Origin: Inia geoffrensis
Lineage: Eukaryota > Chordata > Mammalia > Artiodactyla > Iniidae
DNA length: 64,000 nucleotides
Reading direction: 5' to 3'
Assembly: GCA_036417435.1 (NCBI GenBank)
Contig: CM070899.1
Span: 156,493,494 to 156,557,493, forward strand
Positions 1-13,234 of the stretch are shown piece by piece. Made by a program: the position numbers and the translations under genes. How positions within the stretch are numbered: position 1 is the first letter of the stretch; the number at the start of each line of letters is the position of its first letter. The notes under the pieces were generated by a model. The model was given only the letters and a program-made list of their open reading frames with translations. It made no database searches and was not told where the DNA came from.

Positions 1-674
1 AGATTGATGCATCCACTGTGGAAAACAGTATGGAGGCTTCTCAAAAAACTAATAATAGAACTACCATTTGACACAGTAATTCCACTCTTGGATATATAAC
101 AGAGAGAGAGAGAGAGAAAAAAACACTAATTCCAACATGTACATGCACCCCAATGTTCATACCAGAATTATTTACAATTGCCAAGACGTGGAAGCAACCT
201 AGTGTCCGTCGACAGATGAACGGATAAAGAAGATGTGGCTCATATATACAGTGGAATATTACTCAACCATAAAAAAGAATGAAATTTTGCCATTTGCAAC
301 AATATGGATAGACTTAGAGCCTTATGCTAAGTGAATTAAGTCAGTCAGAGAAAGACAAGTACTGTATGATATCTGAAAAATAAAATAAATTAGTGAATAT
401 AACAAAAAAGAAACTGACTCATAGAGAACAAACTAGTGGTTACCAGTGGGGAGAAGGAAGAGGGAGGGGTAAAATAGGGGTAAAGGGTTCAGAGGTACAA
501 ACTACTATGTATCAAATAAACAAGCTATAAGATATATTGTACAACACAGGGAATATAGCCAATATTTTATAATAAATATAAGTGGAGTATAACCTTTAAA
601 AATTGTGAATCACTATGTTGTACACCTAAAGCTTGCATAATATTGTACATCAGTTATACCTCAGATTAAAAAAT
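1..674 (+). mobile_element. L1 3' end fragment (continues left of the window)
   Basis: End of L1 ORF2 plus 3' UTR in sense orientation, including the stretches 'tggaatattactcaaccat', 'caaactagtggttaccagt' and the closing 'cactatgttgtacacctaaa'. A short GA run is at 101-118. Diverged and not coding. The left boundary is outside the window. Confidence 0.85.
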
Positions 675-1067
675 TGTCATTTTGATGTAGTCAGATTTTA
701 AAATATTTTTCTTTGTGATCAGTGCTTTTTACCTTTAAGAAATAATTCCCTACTCTCCGCCTATAAAAATATTCTCTGATGTTTTCTTCTAATCCATTTC
801 AAACTTTTTCTCAGATGTAGAAATTAGAAACAAATAGGATGAATTAAACATTTTTTTAGTACTTAAGAACTTATGGTGTTGGGTGGAGATTGTAAATGTC
901 CTAAATATTCAGACAGGCTTATCAATAAATCCATGAGGACCTTTGAGAAATTTTAATGACTTATTCGTGTTTCCTTTTGCTTTTGACCCTGTCTGTTTTA
1001 GGGGCGTGTGAGTGTGTGTTGTGTCATCTTTATGCATACTCATACCCATACAGACAGTCATAAGCAT

Positions 1068-1110
1068 ACACACACGCACGCACACGCACACACACACACA
1101 CACACACACA
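1068..1110. repeat. (CA)n microsatellite
   Basis: CA dinucleotide run with a few CG interruptions at its left part. Confidence 0.95.
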
Positions 1111-1339
1111 TGAATAACTATCCTTGAAACTGATAAATTTCTTATCCTACAACTATATGTAATATTGCCATATATTTAAAATTTTTCCTGTACGATTAGT
1201 TACTAGAATCTCATTCTCATATTTAATGATCTATTTTGTATTTCTTATATTGTTAAAAGGTTGACCAGAGGCTTGTTCTGATTGTTTTGTTTGCCTCTAA
1301 GAGTTGTAGCTTTTAGTAACACTGCTATTACTACTACCA

Positions 1340-1560
1340 TTCTTACAGAAACAGTAACTACCACTTCAGACTCTTAAGATTCATTCATCCTTTATCAGTT
1401 TTCTACCAGGCACTGTTCTTTAAGCTTTACCAGACATTATTGAATTTAATTTTTACAACCATCCTATAAAAATGGCACTGTTACCCATATTTTACAGATG
1501 AGAAACATGGGAAAATGGATCACAGAGAAATTAACCAGATATTCCAAGGTTGCAGAGCTG
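1340..1560 (+). mobile_element. MIR SINE relic
   Basis: Shows the MIR order: 'accaggcactgttctttaag', 'ttttacagatgagaaac', 'aaggttgcagagctg'. Confidence 0.75.
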
Positions 1561-1859
1561 TGTGTGTGTGGGAGTGAAGATAAGCAACCCAGGTCCATTT
1601 GACTTCACCTTTGGAGCCCTTTAAACCCTACATTTCACTGCTTTTCTCTTTTTTTCTTTTCTTCTTATTCCATTGCTTCTTTCTTTCTGTTATTTTTCTG
1701 GTGTTGTTTTATTTCTTTTATTTTTCCCTTGATGTGATTTTCTGTTACAAACGTGTTAAATTCATTCTCGTTTATTCTCCCATCTCTCCCTGTCTCTTTC
1801 TGTCTCTCTCGGTTTCAATTTCCTCTTTGTCTCAGCAACATGCAAGACGTTATTCTTAG

Positions 1860-2800
1860 TTTCTAGATGTCTGAGTATTTTTTCTTTTTAGTATCTATTT
1901 GAATTTTTAACTCATTGCATTGTGATCTCAAAGTATTATCTATAAAATTTCTGCTCTTGTGTTTATAGATATGATTCAGTATGCGATCATTTTTTGCTTA
2001 TAGACCAGGTATGTATACTTCAAAAGAAAAAGTAATCCATATTTGTGGATTATGAAACTTAGTATAAGTCTGTTATAGGTACTGCATTTATTGTGTCTTT
2101 CGTTTTTTCTATGTCCTTATTTATTCCCTTGTCTACTTGCATCTGTAATAGACTGATAATGGTAAATTACTTTCTCCCTCCCCAAAAAACCAGAAAAGCA
2201 CATTTTTGTTTCATTTCTTGTGCATTTTTATAGTATTTTGCTGTATGTGCTTGCAAGTCTTATGTAAAAATTTTGCTTTTAAACACTGTGCTGTCCAGAT
2301 GTAATCTGGCTGTTCCTTGGTTTGAATTTGACAGGCATATTCTGGCCCATGAATTTATTTTTAACTTTTAGAATCTTTCTGCTGCAGAAACATATCTTAT
2401 GGACAACTTAACGGTAACTTTTAAAAAAATACAGTCTTTAGTGAATTCCCTGGTGGTCCAGTGGTTAGGACTCTGCACTCTCACTGCCGTGGCCCGGGTT
2501 CAATCCCTGGTCGGGGAACTAAGATCCCACAGGCCGAGAGGTGCAGCCAAAAAGAGAAAAAATGTACAATCTTTAAATAGCTTGATAGGCCACTTACATT
2601 CATTTTTATAAACACCACACCGTGTTTATCATCTGTCATCCCACTTTATGTCTACTTGTCCTCTGTCTCCTCTTTTGATTTTTGATGTGTGTTTTGATAA
2701 ATGATTGTTTTATACTTTATTTTCTGTCTTAATGAATTTTGAAAAGTAACCCTGTAATTTTTAAAAAATCATTTACGATCAATGAGACATTCCATGAACA
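1860..2800 (-). mobile_element. Ancient L1/HAL1-like ORF2 remnant
   Basis: A/T-rich sequence resembling the antisense of an old L1 ORF2 ('aactcattgcattgtgatct' and following). Heavily diverged, interrupted by a SINE at 2441-2564. A pyrimidine-rich tract (1637-1845) precedes it. Confidence 0.45.
2441..2564 (+). mobile_element. tRNA-derived CHR-family SINE
   Basis: Head 'ttccctggtggtccagtggt' and 'ggttcaatccctggtcgggg'. TSD tacagtcttta (2430-2440) and tacaatcttta (2565-2575). Confidence 0.9.
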
Positions 2801-3429
2801 TTCTTACAGCTACAGTCACCATTTCTAAACTTTCAAAACAAGCACAACTTTTAACTCCCCTTTATAGCCTATGAAAGATGAATTTTACAGGCTTTACTTC
2901 TTTTCCTTTGTCCTCCTTTCTCATCCCTTTCTTCATTGGTAAAATCTGGGTTTTGATGCTCCTTTATTTTTTCTCACCTTTTCCCCCCGGTTTGTTATTT
3001 GTAGCTTATTTGTGGACCACAATTTTATTCTAGTTAAACAAATTAATTTTTCATAGTCGATTCTATTTTCTCCAGTTCTGTTATTACTGTATTGTTGACA
3101 TCCTTACTGTTATTAATGATTTTTTTCTTTAATGAGCAGCTGAGCGTATAGGATGTCCCAAGTATTTTTCCATATCCAAATACCCCTTTTCCTCTCCGTT
3201 TTTGAGTGTGTTCACTGCAAAATGGGTCCCTGTGGAGGTCTCCTTGTAGGTCTTCAGTTCTGACATGAAATACTGTAGACTTCATAAAGAAATAACTGGG
3301 CACCCCTGGCACATTCTTGGTTAACACCCTGATGCTTAACAGATTGTGAAAGTATCCTTCCATTTTATCTTTTCATTGCTTTTACAATTAGGAGAAAAAA
3401 GATATGCCGGAACTTCTATTGAGCACTCT

Positions 3430-3803
3430 TATGGACTGAATTATGTCCCCTAAAATTCATATGTAGAAACTCAAATCCCCAGTGCAACGTTATTTGGAGA
3501 TAGGACCTTTAAGGAGGTAATTAAGGGTAAATTAGCCATGGGGGTGGGACTCTCATCCGATAGGACTTGTGTCCTTATGAGAAGAGGAAAAGATATTAGG
3601 GCTGTGTGCACAGAGACAAAGACCATGTGAGCACACAGTGAGAAAGCGGCCAGCTACAGGTCCGAAAGAGAGGCTGTCACCAGAAAGCAACCCTGCTGGC
3701 ACCTTGATCTTGGACTCCTAGCCTCCAGAATTGTGAGAAAATAAAGTTCTGTTGTTTAAGCCATTCGGTCTGTGATATTTTGTTATGGCAGCCCTAGAAA
3801 ACC
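3430..3803 (+). mobile_element. MaLR-type (MST/MLT1) solo LTR
   Basis: Near-complete LTR starting 'tatggactgaattatgtccc' and ending 'tgttatggcagccctagaaa', with the family hallmarks 'accatgtgagcacacagtga', 'cttgatcttggactcctag' and an AATAAA at 3740-3745 before 'gttctgttgtttaagcc'. Confidence 0.8.
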
Positions 3804-3805
3804 AC

Positions 3806-3995
3806 TATCAACGCTTACTCTATGCCAAGAATGGTACAAAATGTTTAATCCCTACCAACAACTCTGTGCAGTATTATTGTTCCCATTTTGTGAATAAGGA
3901 AATTGAGTCTCAAAGAGGTGAAATGGCTTGCATCAACAAACCTGAAATTGGTGAAACTAGAATTTAACCCAAAATCTGTTTCCAAATCACGTGTT
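3806..3995 (+). mobile_element. MIR SINE relic
   Basis: 'cccattttgtgaataaggaa' and 'aattgagtctcaaagaggtg' match the MIR core, directly after the LTR. Confidence 0.7.
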
Positions 3996-4004
3996 TTCCA
4001 TCTA

Positions 4005-4616
4005 CAGGCATACCTTGTTTTATTGCACTTCACTTTATTGGGCTTCGCAGAAATTGCATTTTTTACAAACTGCTGGTTTGTCGAACAAGTTTATCAGCAT
4101 CATTTTTCCAACAGCATTTGCTCACTTCATGTCACATTTGGGTAATTCTCACAATATTTCAAACTTTTTCATTGTTATTATATATTTTTATGATATCTGT
4201 GATCACTGATCTTCGATGTCACTATTGTAATTGTTTTGGGGCACCACAAACCTCATCCACATAAGGTGGTGAACTTAATTGACAATGTTGTGTGTGTTAT
4301 GACTGCACCACTGACCAGCCACCCTCCCCTGGGACCTCTCTATTCCCTGAGACACAACAATATTGAAATTAGGCCAGTTAAAACTCTACAGGGCCTCTAA
4401 GTGTTCAAGCAAAAGGAAGAGCCAATCGATGGGACACTTTATCGCCTTAGTTTAAGAAATGCCCACGGCCACCCCAGCCTTCAGCAGCCACAGCTCTGAT
4501 CAGTCAACAGCCATCAACATGGAGGCAAGACCCTCCACCAGCAAAAGGATTATGACTCGCTGAAGGCTCAGATGACGGTTAGCGTTTTTTAGCAATAAAG
4601 TATTTCTTAATTAAGC
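4005..4616 (+). mobile_element. Tigger1-type DNA transposon, internally deleted and 3'-truncated
   Basis: Begins with the Tigger terminus CAGGCATACCTTGTTTTATT after a TA target, continues with the characteristic 5' region and the start of the transposase ORF ('cctctaagtgttcaag'), then jumps to the 3' region ('tagcaataaagtatttctta'). The right terminal inverted repeat is missing. Confidence 0.8.
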
Positions 4617-4767
4617 ATTCTGCATTCTCTCTTTCCTCCTCCTCCCTTTCTCTCTCCCTTCATTTCACAAGTGATCAATTGCATATTTATTTATGTAATC
4701 ATGTTAAGTCATCTCCGTCTGTCTCCATCACTAATCTGTAAACTCCATGGGAGCATGAACTCTGTTT

Positions 4768-4906
4768 TTTTCGGTTTTGGTTTTTGGTTTTTTTTTGCTG
4801 CGCCATGCAGCACGTGGAATCTTAGCTCCCCAACCAGGGATCGAACCCTTACCCCCTGCATTGGCAGCGCAGAGTCTTAAATCACTGGACCTCCAGGGAA
4901 ATCCCT
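4768..4906 (-). mobile_element. CHR-family SINE
   Basis: Antisense tRNA-derived head 'ccagggaaatccc' with upstream T tail. TSD atgaactctgttt (4755-4767) and atgaactcggttt (4907-4919). Confidence 0.85.
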
Positions 4907-4919
4907 ATGAACTCGGTTT

Positions 4920-7297
4920 CCTGGCACGGTGCAGGAACTCAGATATCTGTTGAATAAAGGAATGAAGGCGTGAATGAGTATAAAGAGACTTCTCCCTTCC
5001 CAGTTTACTTCGGGGATATGCCCCAGTCTCAATTGCTGAGAGTTAGATCTCCAAATACTGCATCTAGAAAATGGAGAACAAGCACCCAACCTGGAATCCT
5101 ATGGCCTAGACTTGAGACATGGCTGTCCTTCTACCCAGCTGGCTGAGAAACCCAAACCTTCTGGGCGTCCGTCTCCACACGTGGAAGAGGAAGACGTTGG
5201 ACCGGGTCTTCTCTGACGTTTCTGAGGTTCGCTCTTTCAGTGAGTCTGTGCCATTGCTGGGCACAGCTCCCCTTGTTACAAGAAGACCACAGTGGCTGTT
5301 GAGAAGGAGCAATGGGGGACTGGAAATTCTGAGAGAACTCAGCCCACCCTCAGATAGTTACGGAACATAGACGGCAGGCTGGGGCCCCACAGCACATGGG
5401 GCTGCTGGGGTGGCAGCCAGGATTAAATGTGTCATGAGTCCAGGGAAGGAGGAGGCTGGGCCAGATCTCAAGGCATCTTCAGATGCAGCCACCCCCTGGT
5501 GTCTCTGGACCCCAGGCTGCCTTTCTTTCATTGTTTCTCCCCCCGTCCAGGCTGAGTCAGTTCCTGAGCTTCCAAGACCATCCTGCCTGACTCGGCATGC
5601 CTGCCACCTTGAAGCATTGGCAAGGCACGGAGACAGAGGTGTGGCCCGTAAAAAATGATTTTCCTTAGGAAGGGAAGGACCATGAATTCTCAAATCTCTG
5701 CAAACATGGGATAATTAGGTGGTACAATGGTTAATGAATTTAATGCAGATAAGTGCAACTTAATGCACATTGACAAAACAATTTAAATTGCTGATACACA
5801 TCAATGGCCTCTGATTCCTTGGGAGTGTTCGGGAGATGAAAAGGTGTTGTGCTCTGGGCTTTAATCAGAGAGAGAATGGTATAATCTCAGAGCACAAGGG
5901 GGTCCTTGAGGCATCAACTTGCGAACAGTGAATCCACACTCTCATCTTCCCATTGGTCTCACCTAACACACAAACAAGGCTTTTGGTAGATGGAGAGCAA
6001 GAGACCATCTGTTGGAATGAAGGCCCCACACATGGATAAAGAAGATGCATGCCCTGATGCAAAGATACACTTAACTTCTGGAACTAGCTTTGAAATACAG
6101 CTTGCTAGGTTATAAAACTGCACCTTCCTGGTCTTAAGGGACTAGAAGACCAGGTGTCAGAATCTGGGTTAGAGCGGTGATTTGGAACCATTCATAGACT
6201 TGGAGAGAGAGGAAGTGGGATGAGAGCCCCGCAGGGTCTGTGCTTCTGAAGCTGGAGCGAACCCTGTGAAAGTGCAGGCAGCTGGGGGGCGGGGGCGGGT
6301 CCCGTGACCAAGCCACAGTTGAAACTGGAGCGACTTAGCACGTGAGATCCTCGTCTCTTAGCCATTGACCAATTGTGGATCATCTGCTAGAGGCACAGAG
6401 CAGACCAGTAGATGGGATTTGCACAGGGAAATTTCATGTGAGAATCACACTTTCTCTATTCTCTTGAAAAATCAGATGCTTTAGCCACAGTGGGCCTGTG
6501 TTCTTAGGGGCCAGCAGTCAGCAGGAGCTGAGGGCCGTTCTCCTCTTTAGATGGGCAGGCGGCCTCCTGCTTTGTGCATCCCACCACTCTCAGTGGTCTT
6601 TATTCATTTTGACCATCTTCCCAGTCCAGTAGGCACTTGAGTTTGTATCCTTGGCAGGTGCTGCATTAGGCAGTGAGATGCAAAGATGAATAAATGGTTC
6701 ACCTCTGTGCGAGAGTCTCTTGGACACAAGTGGCTTTCCTCATCCACCCAAACTCCGAGTGTCTATTCTGTGTTGGGCTCTGCGCTGGTGCTGGGAATGG
6801 AAAAATGGAACAGCACACTGGTGTTCTTAAGAATGTACAATCTCAGAGGGAGAGAGATGTGAACAGATGATTGAAATACAAGGTGATTGCTATGGTAACT
6901 CAGAAGCCATGGGCATGAAATGATTAAACCTCCCTGTTCTGACCATACTGGCCAGAAGACTGGTTAACGGTGTTCTCAGGCAGGCCTGGGGCTGAGCAAC
7001 TAGGGGATCAAATTTTTAGAACTGACCAGAAGTAAGAAGAGATTTTTTCTTCTAAGGGCTATAAATTCTCTCATCAGTCCAGCCAGGTATTAAGCCAGGA
7101 GCACAGCTGCAAAAATTAGTCCAGCTATAGAGAGCACATACTATCACAGGGCTTTCAAAAGAAAGGCCTAGAATTCAGTTTGCATTTGGAGCAAAACATG
7201 CATACAGACTAGGAATAAAATAGAAGAATTTTAAGGCAAGAGTCAGAAGTCCTAGTGCAGACAAGGTGGCGTGGGAGCAGAACACTGCAGAGCACAT
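4920..7297. other. Unassigned intergenic sequence
   Basis: Apparently single-copy DNA. Short open frames on both strands show no recognisable domain. A weak L2-like stretch lies around 6640-6900. Confidence 0.5.
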
Positions 7298-7314
7298 AAG
7301 AAAATCACAGCCCA

Positions 7315-7670
7315 GGACTTCCCTGGTGGCGCAGTGGTTAAGAATCTGCCTGCCAATGCAGGGGACACGGGTTTGAGCCCTGGTCCGGGAAGATCCCACG
7401 TGCCACGGAGCAACTAAGCCCATGTGCCACAACTACTGAGCCTGTGCTCTAGAGCCCGAGAGCCACAACTACTGAGCCCGTATGTCACAACTCTGAAGCC
7501 TGCGTGCCTAGAGCCCATGCTCCACAGCAAGAGAAGCCACCGTGGTGAGAAGCCCGCGCACTGCAATGAAGAGTAGCCCCCGCTCACCGCAACTAGAGAA
7601 AGCCCACATGTAACAATGAAGACCCAATGCAGCCCAAAATTTAAAAATTAATTAATTAACTAAAAAAAAA
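7315..7670 (+). mobile_element. CHR-1 SINE, full length
   Basis: Head 'gacttccctggtggcgcagt', long CHR-1 body with repeated 'ccacaactactgagcc' units and an A-rich tail. TSD aagaaaatcacagcccag (7298-7315) and aagaaaatcacagtccag (7671-7688). Confidence 0.93.
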
Positions 7671-7689
7671 AAGAAAATCACAGTCCAGC

Positions 7690-9441
7690 CCAGAGACTTC
7701 CCTGTCCAAGCTAGACCTGAGCTGCCACCAGGCTATAAGTCAGACTGAGTCTTGAGTCTTTAATTGTAAACCATGAGCATGGCAACCTGATGGGACAGTT
7801 CATGCTCTCTAACAGGCCATCTTTAGCAGCACTGTTCCTCTGTTTAAATATCTGTACCATGTCTCTTTCTTTCTGTAGAATGGACACACATTTGGTTGTC
7901 TTCTTCATCAAGTTGTGATTTGGAAAGTCTATCTCAATGATGCTGTAGATGGATGCCTCTCCTGGACGTACACCTAGAATTTGGATTGTGGTGCCTGGTG
8001 GCAAAAGGAAAAACGGCCAAGAGCTCCCTTTTGCAGGATGGCGCCGTTTATGTCCATTTGTTTCTGGAGGGATGCATGGTACGCCACAGCAGAGCTATGA
8101 GCTGAGGTGTGAAAGAGCCCAGAGGAAGGAGCATCTGAGTTTGCCTGGGAGCACTGGGGGGTGGGGGAGGGTTCACCCAGGAAGGACCCCTGGGCCCAAG
8201 ATGTGACGGGGGAATGAGTTCATAGGATAGATGAACTGGGGTGGGTGAGGAAGGCTTTCGGGATGGAGTGGCCTTAGAACTGAGGGAAGAGAAATGTTCA
8301 GCTGAGCAAAGATGAGAAAGCTCATCCTGGCAGGAGGAAGAGCATGAGAAATTTGAAGGAAACACAGAATAAAGGTTTACAGGACATCAGCACTAATGCC
8401 CCGAATACTAGTCCAACGCCAGCTTAAAGCCAAGGAAAATCGGGGATGTTTATTGATGTTTACGGAGTTCTGCAATGAGTGCTCTGAAGAACAGAACTCT
8501 GCCTTAGAAATGTTTGCCAGGCAGTGGAGTTCAAGGTGAGTTCAAGGAGGCGGGATGGGCGACAGTGACCTGTAGTTGCCTCCTTCTCAGAGGTTCAGCT
8601 TCTATCATTTAGGAACCACAGGACTTCGGAGGCAGGTTTATTGCAAATACTTTAAAACATGTATATAAAACACGCTGTAAGGTGCCCAGCAGCTGGCACC
8701 CAGGAGCTGCTCAGCAAACCACAGTCCCTACCCTCTCCCCTTTGTGCACATGAGGAACGTGCCAAGCTGGACCCCGGCCAGCTCCACTGCCAGGAAATTG
8801 CAGGACGACAGACAAAACTTTTTAGCTGCTAAAAGGTAGTGATGGGTTGAGATGCCAAGTGATACTTCCTTTTGCTGAAGAGTGCACACGTTGAGAATGC
8901 ACTTTGCACCCTCTGACACGTGCCCACGATGTCTCCTTTATTTATAGGTTTAGCTAATGAACAGGTACGAAAAGTCAGTGTGCTTGCAACTAAAATGCTC
9001 CGTTATTCTGGGTTCACTCCCCAGATTACTGTGCTGTGTGGATAACTCTTCTCTTTTGGGACAAAATTAGAAACGAAACAAATCTTACAAACAGACCCTT
9101 AGGTAGCCTGGCTAGTGACTGGGATTATGACACTTCCCATTTCTTGTCTCCTGACCTGGCCACAGTGAAATTAGCTGTGTTCTGTCATTCTTAGCTTTGG
9201 GATTTTGAGATAGTCACTGAAAACCTGTGAGCTTCTAGAATTTTAAAGGAGGATAATGTTCTCCAATTCTGTAAAAGGGTTATGAATATGAAGAAAGCAT
9301 GTAAATATTTGGTACACTGTAGTTTACAGAAGTAAGCTACTATTATTTTGAATATTGTTAATGTCATTCTGGCATTTTCAGAAACATATGAAAACTTATG
9401 TATAAATGATATAGTCAATTTTTCATAAATTATTTCCAGAA
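7690..9441. other. Unassigned intergenic sequence
   Basis: No gene seen. A possible L2 relic lies about 8210-8360 ('ggaaggctttcgggatggag'). Open frames here are short with no recognised domain. Confidence 0.45.
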
Positions 9442-9457
9442 AGTTATGGCAATTTTT

Positions 9458-9581
9458 TTTTTTTTTTTTTTTTTTTTTGGCCGCACTTCTTGCAGGATCT
9501 TAGTTCCCTGATCAGGGGTCGCCAGCGCCCTTGGCAGTGAAAGTGTGGAGGCCTAACCACTGGATCACCAGGGAGGCCCCG
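9458..9581 (-). mobile_element. CHR-family SINE
   Basis: T run, 'ggccgcacttcttgcaggat', closing 'ccagggaggcccc'. TSD agttatggcaattttt (9442-9457) and agttatggcaattttt (9582-9597), a perfect 16-bp match. Confidence 0.9.
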
Positions 9582-10289
9582 AGTTATGGCAATTTTTGCT
9601 AAAAGACATGGGAAGCTCTGATACAGCTCCTCCATTGTAGCCAAGCAACAGCTTTTGACAAACAAACTAAAAAGAGTGAAATTAGTTGATTTCATGGTGC
9701 ATTGAATTGATTGGTTCACCCTCCAAAGCTGGAATAGACAACTTTTTTTTTTTTTTTGTACAAATGTTTCTGTTTCAAAGGTGAGGGGTGGGAGTTAGTG
9801 TCACAGTGGGCAGAGGTGCACTTTTTCCACACCAGCCCATGAGCCAGACAGCACAGATGCAATGAGAAAGCCAACAGCGGAAGGATAAGGATGCCCTTAT
9901 GCTCCTGGCTTCTCTGTCCCTCCAGCCCCAGAAAGTTCATGGGCACCTCACCTCTTCTCCAGCCGTCCCCCACTTAGTCACCCCAACTACTACCGATGAT
10001 TTCCAGAACTTTAAAGAAGTGACATCATGCCCTGCTGGCAGTGTAGCCCCTGCTTAATGCCCTCATGGGCTCCACCTCCCTCCCTCCCTCCAGAAAACAA
10101 ACTTATTTGCGTTCACCCATCACCACTTCTCAGCCTCAATATCTATTGATTTTGGGGGGAGCATGGAGAGGCCAAGGGGCTCTAACTAATGTGCTCCCCA
10201 GCCTGTCACGGCACAGCCGTTCAGCCCCCAGGGTTCAATCTCCCCACACAGTCTACACTCTAAAGCTGATCACAAGTTGGGTTTGGCAG

Positions 10290-12480
10290 AAGCAGACTCA
10301 GATACAGAGCTTGGGGGGCAGGCTGTTTATTCGGGATCAACAGGATCCGGTTGGGTAAGGAAGTTGACTGCGGTGCAGGTCCAACAAAGCCCAGACCAAG
10401 CCGGCGGGGGCTGTGGCCCGAGGATGCCCCTCAGAGTTTCTCCCCGTTGCCTGGTGGAAATGGCCAGGCCCCCTTACCCTCCCTGTGCCCTGTCACCTGA
10501 TGCGGGCTGCTCCGGATGGACAAGGAGCCTTTCCACCAGGGAGGAAAGCCCTGAAGGTGCTGATGGTGCGGGCTGCTTGCTGATCCCCCTCCGCAGGGTG
10601 GCAGCAGATCCTTCCTTGGTGGGGGTATGCGTAGCACATCTTCTTTTTACCAGTTTACTCCTCGTTCTTCCACCATACCCATTCGGGGACAGCTCACCCA
10701 GGTTCTGGTGACCTCTCTTCCTTAGAAATCCAGGAGAAGGGAATCTGTGGGATAAGATTTAGCCCTGCCACTGCTGTTGGTCTCTGGGACGCAGTGGATG
10801 GGTGTTGTCTCCCTTCTCTACTGTCTGCTGGCCTTGGTGGCTTTCCTGGTGGTGGAACCAGACTCTCATCCCCCAAAGGTTTGAATGCCTCATCACCATG
10901 CCCTTCTCAGGCTGAGGTTGTGTACTTGTCCATTTATAATCACAGCTGGGTAGGGGAATCTCAGGAAGAACCCAAGCAGATCACTTAGGACCCAGACATT
11001 CCTCCATGCTCCACTGTGTGACACCAACCTGCTCATGTCCTGGTGAGGAGGGTCGTCTCACCCTTCCCAGATGGTGACTTCTCTTCTTCCTCAACACAAG
11101 GTCCCTCAACACAAGAAATCCAAAGTGCCCAGGCAGCAGACACACCACAGAATTCAATGGGACCCCTGCTGTGGCCCCCTAGAGAAGATGTGTGTACCCT
11201 CTGGGGACCAGGACCCCTAAGCCTGCAGAGCCCATGGTAGTGGGGATGGGAAGTATGGAGCCTACCCAGGATCATTAGGAATGCATGGTAAGTGGGGTCG
11301 CTCACCACTTCCACCTCGTGGATCCTGGGTTCTCGTATTCTTCCCCTTGGGGACACGGCTCCATTTAAAGATCATTGATTTGTGCAAATATGCCATCCTG
11401 AGGGATGGCATCCTGTCCTTGCAAAATATCGCCTCTGGGCTGGCACTTCAGCTGTGATTTCACAGGCTGTTCCAATGGGCTCTCAGGCCGGCAGTTTCAG
11501 GATGACAAGGTACATAGGACCAGAGGACCTCGTGTTCACAGGTCCACCTCCATGCGTCCTTTGCGGAACAGAACCTGAGGAAGCCCACCAGGTGTTGTGC
11601 TTCTATCTCTGTGGTGGGAGGGACAAGCTACAATAATTTGTCTTTTACTTGGGGAGAAATGTTCCAGCATATCCCTGACCACAGGAGCTTACAATTTTAT
11701 GGAGGTGGCAGGCCCCGAGTCTTCATATTGTTTACCTCCAACCCTCTGGAGTGCAAATGTGACTAGCCACCTCTTACTCATCTCTCCTGATTGACATAAT
11801 GCCATCAATGTGATCCTATATAGGATGTCCAGATGGTCCAGATCTCCTCCGATTACATCATGACAGAGGGTAAGAGAGTTAACATATATCTGGGGCAAAA
11901 TCGTAGATGTATATTGTTGTCCATTCCATGTGGATACAAACTATTTCCGTTCCTATTTTCTGAATGGGATAGGAAAAAACATATTTGCCAAATCAGTGAC
12001 CACACACCATGTACCTGAAGCCATATTAATCTGTCCTAACAAAGAAACTACAGCTGTGATCAGGGTTATCACTTGGTTGGGCTTGCAGTTTTCTCTAGCC
12101 ATCCTCCAGGATACATGGGCTTTCTGCAGAGGGGCCATACTTAAGAATTACCTGGAGACATGCAGGTGACAACACCTCTGCTCCTACTTGAGGGTAGGAC
12201 TTATCTCTGCCTCCTTCCCAGGGATGCAATATGATTTCTGACTTATTCTCTTGTCAGGATGGGGTAATTTCAGAGGTTTCCATTTGGCTTTTCCTCTAGA
12301 CAGCTAGTACCCCACAGGCCAAGGACCCAATGAACTGCTGAGTGTTACAATCCCAATTATGCACTTGGGGACCAGGAAAATGATCACTGTATGAGTCTGT
12401 GGATGTAGCGGACCTTCTGGGGTCCAAACAGCTGACAGAGGGGGCTGGGGCCAAATAGATAGCCAAGGTCTTCGGAGGGT
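10290..12480 (-). mobile_element. Degraded endogenous retrovirus, class III-like (ERVL/HERV-S type) pol remnant
   Basis: Minus-strand conceptual translation between about 12140 and 11250 follows the order of a retroviral reverse transcriptase: the finger region with a PVQK-like then SWRM and LNQV stretch, a LLEQIN-type segment, an AIDLAN-like core read here as TDLANMFF, then the NS.ALCH and RDLDHL-type region, and downstream the connection/RNase H side. The reading frame is broken by several stops and shifts and the YxDD area is destroyed. A GAATAAA at 10333-10327 (minus) may mark the end of a 3' LTR, but I could not define LTRs. The element is old and non-coding. Assignment to a class III family is from recalled motif similarity only. 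Confidence 0.6.
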
Positions 12481-12489
12481 CATGTTTAG

Positions 12490-13011
12490 CTCCTAACCAT
12501 CCCTAAGCTCCCGGCTCTGGTGGTGTCACATGCCCTGGACTCATGGTTCGCACCTGCATAGAGCCTGCAGCGGCATTGCCCACAGACTCTGGCTGAAGGG
12601 CCCCTGGCTCGGGGCCCAGGCTTTACAGGGCCTTGCCCTAGCTCTCCTCTGGCTGTACGTTGCTCTAAGGGGCAATGAAATTGTGACCGCCCCCCCCCCT
12701 GCCACATCACTGTCCAACTATTCAGGGCCTCAGAATTCCCTGCCCCGATGGTCCCCAAGACTGCAACCAGAGTCTGTATTGCTTTTCCCTGCAGCTGTCC
12801 CCATGATCCGTGCTCCTCTAGGTTTATGGGGGTGTGGACAGAGTTCCATGTGCAGACAGGGTTGTCTGCATAAGTGTGTGCAAGGCCTCTCCCAGTGCAG
12901 GAAGGAGCTGGGGCAGAGGGGAAGGGTGGGGCAGGCACAAGCCAAAGCCCTGTGTCTACATACTTGTTCTAGACCCTGCGAATATTAGGGGCAGGGCTAC
13001 CCTAAAGAAGG
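12490..13011. other. Unassigned GC-rich sequence upstream of the ERV pol
   Basis: Overlapping open frames on both strands but no recognised protein. It could be further decayed retroviral sequence. No LTR recognised. Confidence 0.35.
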
Positions 13012-13230
13012 GCTTCCCATCTTTAGTAATATGGACATTTCGAGCTGGATAATTTTTTGTTGTGGGAACTATACTGAACATTGTAGGATTTTTAGCACCA
13101 TCCCTGGGTCCACCAGATACCAATAACACCGCCCAGATCACAATAATTAAAAACGTCCCAGACATTTCCAAATGACCCCTGGACCGTGGGGAAGGAGGCA
13201 GGCAAAATTACCACCAGTTGAGAACCACTG
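13012..13230 (-). mobile_element. MER20-type hAT DNA transposon
   Basis: Antisense copy: 'ggataattttttgttgtggg', 'cagacatttccaaatgaccc', ending 'ccagttgagaaccactg', which is the inverted MER20 start. Confidence 0.75.
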
Positions 13231-13234
13231 CCCC

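Noticed and set aside
10277..10711. 144-codon plus-strand open frame in a GC-rich stretch.
   Set aside because: Opposite strand to a decayed retroviral region, with no recognised domain and no codon-usage or splice support.
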